NCBI RefSeq assembly: GCF_954871325.1
Contig: NC_088775.1
Span: 5,319,475-5,383,474, forward strand
Source: Gordionus sp. m RMFG-2023
Taxonomy: Eukaryota; Nematomorpha; Gordioida; Chordodea; Parachordodidae
Length of the DNA stretch: 64,000 bases
Reading direction: 5' to 3'
Within the stretch, counting starts at the first letter, position 1. Each line of letters starts with the position of its first letter. Positions 24,256 through 35,835 of the stretch are shown here, in pieces. A model generated the notes under the pieces. It did not search any database. It worked only from the letters and a program-made list of their open reading frames with translations, and had not been told where the DNA came from. A program made the position numbers and the translations under genes.

Positions 24256-25933
24256 ATTATCTAACAGGGCTAGTGCGCTTAATATCACGTAAAAGTTATG
24301 CATACATTTCCCATCTTTGCCCTAATGATTGATTTAAAGATATGGCCCTTGCTGGAAAACATAGGAATAGATAAGCATCTGATATCGCTAATTAAGATAA
24401 TTTATGACAATCATAGTGTAGTACCTCAACATCTAAATGTAAAATCACAACCTTTTAAAGCAAATAGGGGCCTTAAACATGGATGCATTCTCTCGCCTGT
24501 TATTTTTAATGTAATAATGAATGATATCATAAATAAATCCTTTAAACCAGAATATGCACTCAACCCACATTACAGGGTTCAAAAGCACCACAATGACATG
24601 CATAACACTCTTAATTTTCTATGTTATGCCGACGACGTGTGTATATTAGCTAACTCGGAATACAAGATAAGAAATATTTTATCATTATTTGTTAACAACT
24701 GTTATGAATATGGATTAAGAGTTAACTACACAAAAACCAAGCTTATCACCTCAAATACATATGCGAGTAACTTAAACCCTTTTAACTTTGAGGGCATAAC
24801 GATAGGATTAGTTTCAGATTTCAAGTACCTAGGAAACAAGATAACATCTTTGGGCTTCACAATATTAGATATGAAATCGAGAACTAATAATGCTAGACTA
24901 GACTTGGCAGGACACTAAAAGCAACATCAACGCAATTCAAACATTTATAAACAAATGCCTAAGAAGAATCACCAAAATATATTACCCATACAACACCACA
25001 ATTTCAACGCTCTGGAATAGATGTGTCATCCTACCAATCAATCGACTCATTCCCATAAGGAGATTAGAATTACTAGGCCATAGCTTAAGACACTCGCAGA
25101 AAAATATGATATTTTTGTCCATGAAATGGTCCCCTGACGGTAGGAAGAAAAGTACCCCTAAATACTATTGGTTGGCAAAATGTTTAAAGAATATGGACCT
25201 GATCAATCTCTCGTTTGCAGATTTCATGGGACTCAGCAAGAACAAGAAACACCTAAAAAAACATCTAAAATACATGCTAAAATATGGCCTAAATTAAAAT
25301 AGGAACCGTTCTCTTCTTTTTCTTCTCTTGCAATGGCTAGAACAAAGCAAAACATGTTTGATGATGATAATAATCTGGACAACGCAACTTTCCTAATATG
25401 AACCCACGATTTTTTCTTCTGGACATACGATATCGGCGACAATAACGACAACAGCTAGAACAACAAATAGAACAATGGATAATGAAAATGAACACTGGTT
25501 ATGATAATAACACAATAACACCGACGAACCCAAATATCATTTGCACAGCGCGTACAAGGTCTACAGGACACGTGATATCGACACACCGAATAACAAACAA
25601 AGAAGGGACTCATCATGCAAACTTAACTTAAACTCTCAATACTCACCAAGATATAAGAGTTATTATTGTTTTTTTGTTGCCTCACTAAATAACCTTATCA
25701 GAATTCAGGTACATTATTACATGACATTATATTTCTTAACACTATTCTGCCGGTAACGGAATTAATACATCACCACTTTCGTACTTCTCTCTTCTTCACT
25801 TTGCTAGCTGGCTACATAGTGGTGTCCACTATAATAAAACGGATATACACTATGTATAGGATCTATATACTAATGAATATACTTGGTGCACGCCCAACTC
25901 CTGGTAAGGCGTGGTAATGAATGAATGAAATGT
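24256..25933 (+). mobile_element. RTE/CFDP2-like LINE, 3' part, broken
   Basis: A reverse transcriptase lies at 24298-24915: IDLKIWPLLENIGI, then GLKHGCILSPVIFNVIMNDI, the catalytic FLCYADDVCIL box, NYTKTKLITS and FKYLGNKITSLG. A frameshift near 24915 leads into the C-terminal region (CLRRITKIYYPY, LWNRCVILPI, IRRLELLGHSLRH, MKWSPDGRK), ending about 25297. That order is typical of the RTE-like LINEs from which CFDP2 genes derive. The upstream endonuclease and first RT motifs are missing, so it is 5'-truncated. A roughly 600-bp 3' tail ends in GTAATGAATGAATGAAATG near 25933, like the short tandem tails of RTE elements. It is followed directly by a decayed 405-bp repeat copy. Confidence 0.8.
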
Positions 25934-26540
25934 TATGGAATGCTAAGAAAAAATATTCAATAAAATTCCATAAACAATGATGCATTTATCTAATAAGTTC
26001 TTTATATATTTAAGATTGATATATTATTTTATAAAGAAAATTGTTTCAACAAAAGATTATATAAAATTGAAATGTCTATACTTGCTAGAGATATTGATAA
26101 ATTAAAGGTTAATGATTAAGAACCCAATTATTAGATTTAAAAAAATAACTTTTTTAATGATTAAAGATGCTCCAGATTTTAATTTAAAATAATTTAGTAA
26201 CATTTTATATTTTTAAAATAAACTAATCTCTTATTTTGATCACTTTATTGAAATAATTGTTCACTAATGAAATTAATTATTAAAATTAAATCTTATTGTT
26301 CTGTTTTATTAATCATCAATTAAATTTGTTTTAATTTATCAAGATGGTGATATTGTTAAATTATAAATATTTTCAAATATACTATTTCATTTCATTATCA
26401 GGTTTTTTTTAGAAACTAAATTTTTCTAATCCTAAATTACTGTACGATTTAGGTATTTATTCATTTAAGAATTATAATTTATTATATCGTGAAAGAAATT
26501 TAACAAAAAATTATTAAGATGATTATTTTTTCTCTAACTT
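25934..26540. repeat. Decayed repeat copies downstream of the LINE
   Basis: 25934-26070 resembles the 405-bp family (TATGGAATGCTAAG, AATAAAATTCCATAAA, TTGTTTCAACAA). 26230-26530 is an inverted match to 720-1150 at the window start (GTTCACTAATGAAATTAATT, TCTGTTTTATTAATCAT, CGATTTAGGTATTTATTCAT). Confidence 0.6.
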
Positions 26541-26544
26541 TCTT

Positions 26545-27015
26545 TCTCCTCTCTTTTTATAAATTATATAAATAAAATAATACCTTCATCATCCTCTAAT
26601 TAATATTTTAACAAAGGATATATTTTATTTTTCAATAAAAGCAATGTTATATATATTATTACAACGATCAGACTCTAGGAGTAATTTTCAGATTTTGCTA
26701 GAGTTTAAAATAAATTTCCCACTCTCTATATTTATTTAAATTCTATCATTTTATTGTCCGACCCTGCATATCTCGTTATTTTTAATATTTATGACTGTAT
26801 TTTATAGATGATTATCAAAAGGAAATTGTTAATATGAAATGAATACATGCTTAAAATGCTCCATCATGTAATTTCTATAGTCCAACGATAAAATTAATTT
26901 TTTTATGAAAATTAATCAGGCCCAATATTTTAAATAAGATATATATGAGAAATAAACTTTGCCACGTTACATGAAAAAAAAACTAATATTTCGCAATCAA
27001 TATGTCATAATTTTA
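26545..27015. repeat. Dispersed repeat, about 470 bp, partner at 23060-23545
   Basis: This is the direct-orientation partner of 23060-23545. Shared blocks run in the same order from ATACCTTCATCATC to GCAATCAATATG. It lies next to the inverted 26230-26530 repeat, so both may belong to one larger element. Confidence 0.65.
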
Positions 27016-28579
27016 AATGAAAATTTTAATTTATATGTTCATTTATAAAAAATTTATAAATTCTTTCCCTAGCCCATGTTAAAATCTCTATGAAAAAAAT
27101 TACTCATTAAAATATAAAAATTCTTTACCTAAGACTGCGTTATATAAAATAGTATGCGATAAAATAATTTCCAAAAATTTTTATAAATGAAATTGACATA
27201 AAATTATACTTACATTGTACGCAACTAATATCGATAAGTGCTATCGAATATAGAATAATAATCAGAATTCGAAATTTTGGTATCATCGATATTATTTAAA
27301 TTGATTAATTACAACTTAATTATAAGATTTTATATGAAATTATAAAATGTATGAAAATTATCAAGATATTTAAAAAAAATAAAATAGTGTACGATTTATT
27401 TTAACTAAGATTTTAGCTAAAATTTTATAAATAATTTTAACACAGTGTAATTTTTATAAAAATTATTTGAAAATGATGAGAGAGGGGTAAACGAAATATA
27501 AGGTTTAATAATTTATTTATTTACGAGGGAAATAAATAAATAAATTTATGTATACAGACTACCAAGTATTTGCTGATTTTGGAGTTTTTAGCTATACATG
27601 TAAATTGGCCTATTAAAATGATGAAAAATAATATGGCAAGGTTCTGCCTTGTGTCCTTCTTATTCATTTTCAAATATGTTGATTTTGATTTAATTTTAAA
27701 TCAAATTTATCCAAAACATAATTTAAGCTATGAAATTTTATAAATTTAAAAAATTTATTACGATTTCATTAAAAATTTTAAAATTTGCGATAGTTTTGAA
27801 ACTTTTCCAATTTTTTAAAAATAATGATTCATTTTTAGGCTGAATTTTAAGAACACTGCTAAAGGAACTTATTTCAAAAAATATTTATTTAAAATGAGAA
27901 TAATTTTGTTATTAATAATATCTATAATTTTAATCAAGATGATAATTTAATCAATCAAATATTTTAAATTAAAATTTTTTAACAAATTTAATTAATAATA
28001 TTCATATTTTAGCATTAAAAGTATAAAAATTCTTGTACTCGTAAAATAAAAAATTTTAATCAATAATTATTTATATCAATTTTAATTTTCTTTTCACCCT
28101 TTTTTAACCTATTCCAATTTAGAGGTGTACTTGGGAATTTTTAATGTAGTTGATTCTTTTCGAGTCCTAGTTAAAAATATTTCTTCAATCTATAATAATA
28201 TATTATTAATAAATCAATTAGCTAAATAATTTTATTGAATATTTTCTTATATAAATTTGTATACTATTATAGTATTATAGTATCATAATGAACAGATTTG
28301 GCTTTTTGGCAAATTTTTAAAACTCATATTAGTATAATACGCATTTTTTTTAAAAAACTATTACGAAATTCTATTCCTGCTTTTATAAAGTACCTTACCA
28401 AGCGAATATCAGATAAAGTTCATTTATTATTTTGAACTAATTTCGAATTTATAATTCATTTTTATATATGGATGGATTACAATTTTTTTTAAAAAACTAA
28501 ACACAAAAATTCATAGCAAAGATGAATATGTATTCTACTTACGCAGTAATATGATTGTGTAAAAATTTGGCTATTGATC
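27016..28579. other. Non-coding AT-rich gap
   Basis: No exons, terminal repeats or long tandem repeats are visible. Short words recur but give no recognisable element. Confidence 0.5.
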
Positions 28580-28795
28580 ATACCCGTTTAGACCATTTGC
28601 TAAACAGCGACCAAATTTTGTCAAAAATTAATAATTTTTATTATACACTAACAGAATCACGTGGTCTACCGAATATCATCCCTCCAAGTCTGAAACCAAC
28701 AAGTTGGCTTCAGAAATAAAAAACATGATCCTTGTTAGAATCGAACCCAGGTCCTTTGGATTTGTCATCAACACCCTACGACTAGCCCACAGACG
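28580..28795 (-). mobile_element. tRNA-derived SINE copy
   Basis: On the minus strand the head contains a pol III A-box-like GGGCTAGTCGTAGG and a B box GGGTTCGATTC. A body follows whose features (GGGATGATATTCGGTAGACC, TTTAGCAAATGG on that strand) are shared with copies at 41832-41990 and, weakly, at 61930-62120. The acceptor stem cannot pair, so it is not a functional tRNA gene. Confidence 0.6.
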
Positions 28796-31280
28796 ATATT
28801 TGAAATTATCATTTTTATTCATATATTAATAAACAAATGACGGGTTTAAATATTTTTGGAAAAATTATAAAAATACAACCTGTTTGACGAGATATGTCAT
28901 TAAGCGTAAAATTTGTTTAAAAAAAAACCTGATTCTAGGAAGCATAGCCACAAATCTTTAAAACTAACTTACATCGTATATTGTTATTTTATATTATATG
29001 CAACAAATTAGAATTCGAAAAAAAAAGAAAATAAAAGAAAGAAGAAAATAATAATTATTATAAATTTATTCGAAAACTGTTCTGGAGTTTTAAGCAATAC
29101 AAAAACTATTGTTCCTTAATTATCATCTACTTCTCATTTTTCAAGTTACTGAATTTAAACTCTAATTTTATTTTAAAAATAATTTATACAATCTTTTTTT
29201 TAAAAAAAGGCTTCTTTTTTTTAAATCTATAAATAAAATATATTGTATACATTATTGAAAAAAAAAGGTAATTTGATCTTAATTTTATATCCTAAACTAC
29301 AAAAATATATGATAATGGAAAGAATTTGCTGAGTTAGACAGAAAAAAAAATAAAGGGTACCTATACCCATACATAAGGGTATTGTAATTTATAATAGAAA
29401 AAAAATATTATTTTGGCAAGTAAAAAAACAATTTTTATTTAATATATTATAATATATCACCGGGGATATGATGAACATTGTGATTATCTAGTTGGTTTGT
29501 GAAGATAAATATCGAAATGAGCCTTTATAGCTAGTTGGTAATGTTAAATATCTATCATGACATAAAATTTTTTGCCATATTATTTAGATATGAAATAAGC
29601 CAGATCAAGCCTTCAAGCATATTTGCAATATATGGTACCCCTGCCTAAAAAAATTAATTTAGAAAGAAAAACCAAGAAAAAAATTTTGAGTTAGGATTAG
29701 AATCCGTAACTCTCTGAAAGTTTGACTATTCAAAATGACAATATTAAAATGCGAAATCAACACAGCATAAGAATAAAATAAAATTTAACAAAATTTATAC
29801 TATAAAAAAAATTATTTTATATTATTCTTGAAGGCATCATTATCTTTATATTTCCTGTAAAAAAATAGAAAAGTTATTATTTTGGCTTGCTCGGAGATAG
29901 CTAGAAATTCAAAGATAAAGCGGGAGAATTTTGAACAAGGTTAATACATACGACTCATCTCGAATTCCATTTATTTAGGACTCTGAATATTATATTTTTT
30001 TTATTTCTTAAATAAATGTATCAAAAATCATTGACAAAAAATTATCTTGTATTTTGATTAATTAGCTATAACTTTTAGTTTTTCTCCCACATAAGCATGT
30101 TTATAATTAAAAATTTTCTAAATATCCCGAGCTTTCTTTATATCTATACGTCGTAAAAAGTAGAATTAGAGGTGTATATGATAGATATTCGAAATTAATC
30201 TTAAATATTTCAAATTATTCGTAAATATTTAAAAGTTCTTTGAGGAACATTTTGATACTTTATTTCCATATTTTATAAATCATTTTTTTTAAATTATAAA
30301 AATAATTTTAAAAAGTTTAATTTTCTAATCGAATATTGAAGAACTAATCCAATAATGTTTTTATTATTCGTACGAATGTTAATAACGAATAATTCGATTG
30401 TACGAATACTATAAAATCCGATTCAATATGAGAATCAATAAGTATTATACAAATAATATTAGAATCGTATTTTTGTAAATATAGGCTATTTTCAAATTGC
30501 TCATATAGTCTAGTTGATATAAATATTCTATTTAAAGCAGAAAAGGAGGCTTCTGAATTGTTGATCTTGATATGCTAAACATAACATCAGTAATATGAAA
30601 CGTATATAAAAATTTAACATTTTTCTTAAATTTAATAAAATATATAAAATATTATCTCTATACCTTTTCTTTAAAAAAAAATATTTTTACCATAATTTTG
30701 ATGCAAGATATTTCAATAGATGATAAATTTTATTTATTTAAATTTAATATACTAATCAATGACAAAGTCTAAGGTTCTTAAATATTTTCCAAATCGAAAT
30801 TTTGAACTTCAACTTAAAAGCATTTAAAAGCAATAAATTTAAATAGGAAACCAAAAACTGTATTCGTACCAAAAATGAATCTATGACATCGAAAAATAAA
30901 GGTTAAGAATTAAAAAATACATGCCTCTTTTTTCCCTCATATACAATTCTACACTTAATTAATGACTTATTTATTTTGGGGTCTTTTTAGTAACCTTGTT
31001 TAAAAATTCTTTTCAAGCATATCTTATATATTTCCCCTTAAATTGATCAATTTTATTCTTACCATGTATGTAACTAATATTTACAAGCTCAAATATTCTA
31101 ATATTTCCTCTATTAACACAAATAGTAATATATATGTACCAATACTGTATTAAGACTTCAAAGTTGATAAGTTTTAGATAGAATATTATAAATGGACGAG
31201 GTTTTTTTATAGTTAGATCTTATCTGAAAAACAAGAATATTGATGTAACTTTGAGTTAGTGATCCCGATAGAGTAGAATT
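28796..31280. other. Non-coding AT-rich gap
   Basis: No gene is visible. Notable spots are a small palindrome GGGTACCTATACCC near 29357 and two tRNA-A-box-like words (TATCTAGTTGG, TAGCTAGTTGG) near 29490 and 29530 without a proper B box. The rest is featureless. Confidence 0.45.
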
Positions 31281-31440
31281 CAGATAAAGGATTATAAAGG
31301 GAGAGGACAGAAGGAGGCCTTTATGGTAGAATTTTATAGAAGAAAACAGAAATAACTATCAAGGATGATATTAATCCTGGTAAAGGATTATAAACGTATA
31401 GGGCAGAACGCGGTCTTTATAATTGAATTTTTATCCAACG
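31281..31440. repeat. Two-copy direct repeat with TATAAA-like words
   Basis: AGGATTATAAAGGGAGAGG...CCTTTATGGTAGAATTTT (from about 31286) and AGGATTATAAACGTATAGGG...TCTTTATAATTGAATTTT (from about 31382) are a 96-bp period repeat, richer in G than its flanks. It may belong to an LTR of the minus-strand Ty3/gypsy fossil to its right, but no partner LTR was found. Confidence 0.4.
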
Positions 31441-32489
31441 AGAGAAGCAGATTTATACTAAAACTTCAATAAAGAAATTTATTGTTAAATAAGATATTTT
31501 GAAACATCAATCAAGTTTTTAATGATAGCTTTTGCATGATCTTAATCGCGCATAAATTATTTAAAAAATATTATCAACTCGAAATTGATCGATTTAGAGA
31601 TGATATAATTCAAAAAAAAAATAGACACGATAATAAAGAAGCTCATTAAGTTATAAATTTGATAAAAAAGGTTTGGATTTTTAATTTAAGCAGGCTGAAA
31701 GAATACAATCTTAAAGTCAAATATAGTTAATGTGAGTTAGCACAGTCTTCAATTTTTATAAATTTTCTTCATCATATTCTGTTCAGCTATATATTTATTA
31801 ATTTTCCTTTAAGTCACTTTATATGCGTGTTCCATATAGCCGTTTTAAAAGACTTCTTCATAATAATCTTGATTTAACTTTTATCTTTATAATATTTAAA
31901 AAAATTAATATATTCATGATTAGGGGGATGCAGGTATAAGTGGCATTCATTTATATTTGCAATAATTCTCATCCCCCCACTACCCAATCCACTTCTGGCT
32001 ACATCTAAATCATGGATAAAATAAAGTTTTGAGAGAGAGAGGAAGAGGAGGAGGTGTAAATTAAATTAAAACATAATATACTATATATTTATTTACGAAG
32101 GAGAATTTAAAAAAAACAAATAAATGGAAATATAATATATTATTATTATTATCAAATAGGATGTTGGGATATATGAATAATCAGTGAATTGATCAAATTT
32201 GGATGTTAGAATAATAAAAGGATGATAAATCAACAAGATTGTTAGATAATATTTTTAGCGTTTTTATTTTTTATATGATATTTTTCGCGTTTTTATTTTT
32301 CGTTTTCCAATTTATTTTTTCGCGTTTTAGTATTTAATTTATTTTTACATGTTTTAATATTCTAAGTTATATAATCTTTTAGATAAACAGGTTTTTGTCT
32401 ACTTCGTATCGGTCTACAAATCGGTGTTACAATATTTTTATCATTAGTTTTAATATTTTTGTCCACACTTCAGTCCTTCTTAGGAGAGT
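31441..32489. other. Non-coding gap
   Basis: AT-rich DNA with a purine-rich patch (GAGAGAGAGGAAGAGGAGG near 32030) and a TTTTTCGCGTTTT repeat near 32260-32330. No coding region is visible. Confidence 0.4.
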
Positions 32490-35155
32490 CGTGGTATGCA
32501 AATGTGTTATAGAATTCTCTCTTTTTTTCTCTGCCATCTATTTCTGTGTGAAATAGTACAGCCCCTAATCCAAATTTGGATGCATCAGTCACAATCCCAA
32601 TAGAATTCCGGATTAAAATACGTCAGTGCTGGCTGGAGACTAATCAACTTCTTTAAATCATTAAAACTTCTGGAATGTTCTAAGCTTTATTCCCATCTTT
32701 GTTGACCATTTTGTACAACGGATCAGCAATATCAGCGAAGTTATTCAAAAATTTTCTATAATAACCAGCCATTCTCAGAAATGTTGACAATTCAGCAGCT
32801 GATTTTGGTTCTGGCATATTAATTATTGCTTCAAATTTATCAAGGTTAGCATGAATCCCCTTTTCATCTATATCGTGACTCAGGAACCTAACTTTGTTTT
32901 TAAAAAATAAACTTTTGACGAAGTTAGGTACTAACCTGTACGATAATATTCTCTCAAAGACCTTTTTGATTGTTTAAATGTGCTTCATCATTATTTCCAG
33001 TTATTAATAAGTCATCAATATAAAATATGGCATCTTTCATATCACCGAAAATCTGATTCATGATTTGTTGGAATATAGCAGATGAAGTTTTCAACCCAAT
33101 GGGAAGTCTGGTAAATTGGTAGTATCCCTTATGTGTGGATATAGTCAAAAAAATTTTGCTATTTTTATCGATCGGAATTTGTAGAAAAGCATTTTTGAAA
33201 TCGATTTTGGTAAATTTTTTTCCTTCTGAAAATTTAGCTATAAGATCATTTATACGTGGAAGTGGGTATCTAAAGTCTTCGAGAGCTGGGTTTATAGTGT
33301 CTTTAGAATCTGCGCAAAACCTGATGCTCCCATCATCTTTGTATACGGCGATTATAGGACTCGCCCATCGCACTTCATTTACAGGCTCAATAATTTTTTC
33401 GTGTATCCATCTATTCAGTTCTTCGCCCACAAGATCAATCTTTGAATATGATATACGTCTTGGTGGTATTATTTTAGGTTGGGCGTCACATCTTAAATGT
33501 AATTTGACATTTACTTTGTTAATTGATTCGCTAGTCAATTTGGATTCACAATCTTTAATAAGTTTATTGATTTCGTCTTCATAATTGGTGTCGACATTTC
33601 CTATGAATTTATTTAAAATATTTTTAAAAACATTGATCCAGATTCTTCTAATAACGCGTTCTTTCTCGACTCTAAGACTACTGCTAGTAAATATTTAGTG
33701 ATTCCTTCATAACTTACTTTAACTTGAGTTGTCCCGATGATTTTAATTAAGTTTCCTTCGTAGGCTGCAAGCCACAAACTGGATTTCTTCATTTCTCTTA
33801 TATTAATTTTTTTAGCCATATCATGAGATATGATGGTATACTTTGATCCAGTGTCAACCTGCATAGTACTAGTAACATTATTTAATTTCAAAGTAGTCAT
33901 GAAAGCACTGTCATCACCTTTGTCTGTATCTTCAGCCAGGTTGTTGATTGAAATCATTCTTATTATTGTCTTTGGCAGTGCCAACCTTATTTTCTCCAAC
34001 TTATTCAATGTTCATATTACAATTATTGCTATCATAGAAGTTTTGATTATCATACTGGATTTGTTTTCTTTGATTAAAATCCTTCCACCGATTACTATCG
34101 TCATATTCGATTTGTTTTCTTTGGTTATCCTTATTATTCATAATTATTTGAATTGTTGTTATAAGATCGGTAATTATTATGATTTTGATCATCACATTAA
34201 ATCTGCCTCCTCTGATTATAATTAAACCAGGCGTTGTTCCTACCATATTTGTTGTTATAAGATTGATGATTATTATTATGAAAGTTTCTGTTGCTATTGT
34301 TATACCGATAATTGTAATTTTGATAGTTACTATCATTATACTAATTATTTCTACAGTTGTTATTATTATAATAGTTATTGTCTCTAACGTTACTAAAATT
34401 CCTATTCCTGTTGTCGTTAACATTACTAAAATTGTTATCACCATAATTTCTATTCCTACTGTCAATTTTGCCTCGAATAATAATTAGGTCTATTATAGTT
34501 ACTATTAATCTCATTCCTATTAGAAGTACTTTAATATCTAAATTCTTATCATTATTTCTATTATTGTCATTATTTTTATTAAATTTTTTATCCCTACTAA
34601 AAACATAATTAACATTGTCACTTTCTGATTTAATGTTAATACTATCTAATTTTCTTCCTATTTCAATCATTTCGTCTAATGTGTAGTTAATATTTTTATT
34701 TAATTTATTTTTTATATTGTCATTTAAACCTGATGTTCTCAATTTTTCTTTTATGCGATCATCATTAATAAAATTACTTGTCTACTTAATTTAGACAGTC
34801 TAAAAAACCAATCCAAAAAAAATTCATTAACACCTTGTGAAGCAAGATTAAACTTCCCAGTCAATATCCAAACATCTTAACTGGGTAATAAAATTTTTAA
34901 TTTTTTAATAATAATTTTATAATCTTTGATATCTTCCTTAGTACATAATGACTTAATTTTATCGTAAAGGTCATCAGATAAATTGCTCACCAATGTTTCA
35001 ATTTTTACTGAGTCGGATAAAATTGTTTGAGAGAAATAATCGTCAAGTCTCTCCATATATGTCCGTCAAGCATCCCTCCAATTGGAACTTAACTTCCCTG
35101 TTGAAGGATATGTTAATTTTATCATCCATAATGAAGATTTTTATTTTAAAAACTT
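32490..35155 (-). mobile_element. Ty3/gypsy fossil, minus strand, gag to reverse transcriptase
   Basis: Read on the minus strand, a gag-like region begins near 35.13 kb and passes into a low-complexity asparagine-rich tract (about 34.1-34.6 kb). A protease follows (QVDTGSKYTI, about 33.85 kb), then reverse transcriptase (about 32.95-33.5 kb, FYIDDLL catalytic box), trailing off near 32.5 kb toward the RNase H region. Integrase and LTRs are not visible. It is broken in several places (about four or five breaks) and lacks its 3' part. It belongs to the same broad lineage as the element at 17.3-22.7 kb, with a similar Asn-rich tract, but is clearly a separate and older insertion. Confidence 0.75.
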
Positions 35156-35835
35156 TATTTAAATTAGCATAGAGATATATATTGTCACTATAAAGTCATA
35201 TTTATGTAACTTTTTTTTTTATCCAAATTGCAAATTTTTATTTTAAAACTTTATTTAAATTAGCATAAAGATATATATTGTCACTATAAAGTCATATAAT
35301 TATGTAACTTTTTTTTTATCCAAATTGCAAATATTTATTTTAAAACTTTATGTAAATTATTGTCACTATAAAGTCATATAATTATGTAACTTTTTATCCA
35401 AATTGCAAATTTTTATTTTAAAACTTTATTTAAATTAGCATAAAGGTATATATTGTCACTATAAAGTCATATAATTATGTAACTTTTTTTTTATCCAAAT
35501 TGCAAATTTTTATTTCAAAACTTTATTTAAATTATTGTCACTATAAAGTAATATAATTATGTAACTTTTTATCCAAATTGCAAATTTTTATTTTAAAACT
35601 TTATTTAAATTAGTATAAAGATATTATATTGTCACTATAAAGTCATATAATTATGTAACTTTTTTTTATCCAAATTGCAAATTTTTATCTTTATTTAAAT
35701 TAGCATAAAGATATATATTGTCACTATAAAGTCATATAATTATGTAACTTTTTTTATCCAAATTGCAAATTTTTATTTTAAAACTTTATTTAAATTAGCA
35801 TAAAGATATATATTGTCGTTGTAAAGTCATATAAA
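35137..35835. repeat. Minisatellite, about 100-bp unit, eight copies
   Basis: Units share TTTTATTTTAAAACTTTA, TTAGCATAAAGATATATA, TTGTCACTATAAAGTCATAT, ATTATGTAACTTTTT and ATCCAAATTGCAAA. Full units are about 95-103 bp. Two shorter variants of about 75 bp (near 35334 and 35508) lack the GCATAAAGATATAT block. The array lies immediately upstream (in element orientation) of the gag start of the minus-strand Ty3/gypsy fossil, so it may have grown from that element's leader. Confidence 0.9.

Noticed and set aside
25541-25756. 71-codon frame downstream of the LINE reverse transcriptase
   Set aside because: It lies in the LINE 3' tail and resembles no LINE domain; probably chance.
29480-29720. tRNA or SINE on the plus strand from A-box-like TAGCTAGTTGG
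   Set aside because: The only B-box-like word (GGATTAGAATCC) is about 160 bp away and imperfect.
34001-34487. Hydrophobic, isoleucine-rich frames on both strands suggesting membrane proteins
   Set aside because: They are other-frame readings of the Asn-rich tract of the minus-strand Ty3/gypsy fossil.
35137-35835. CRISPR array
   Set aside because: Units of about 100 bp are wholly conserved with no unique spacers; this is a eukaryotic minisatellite.
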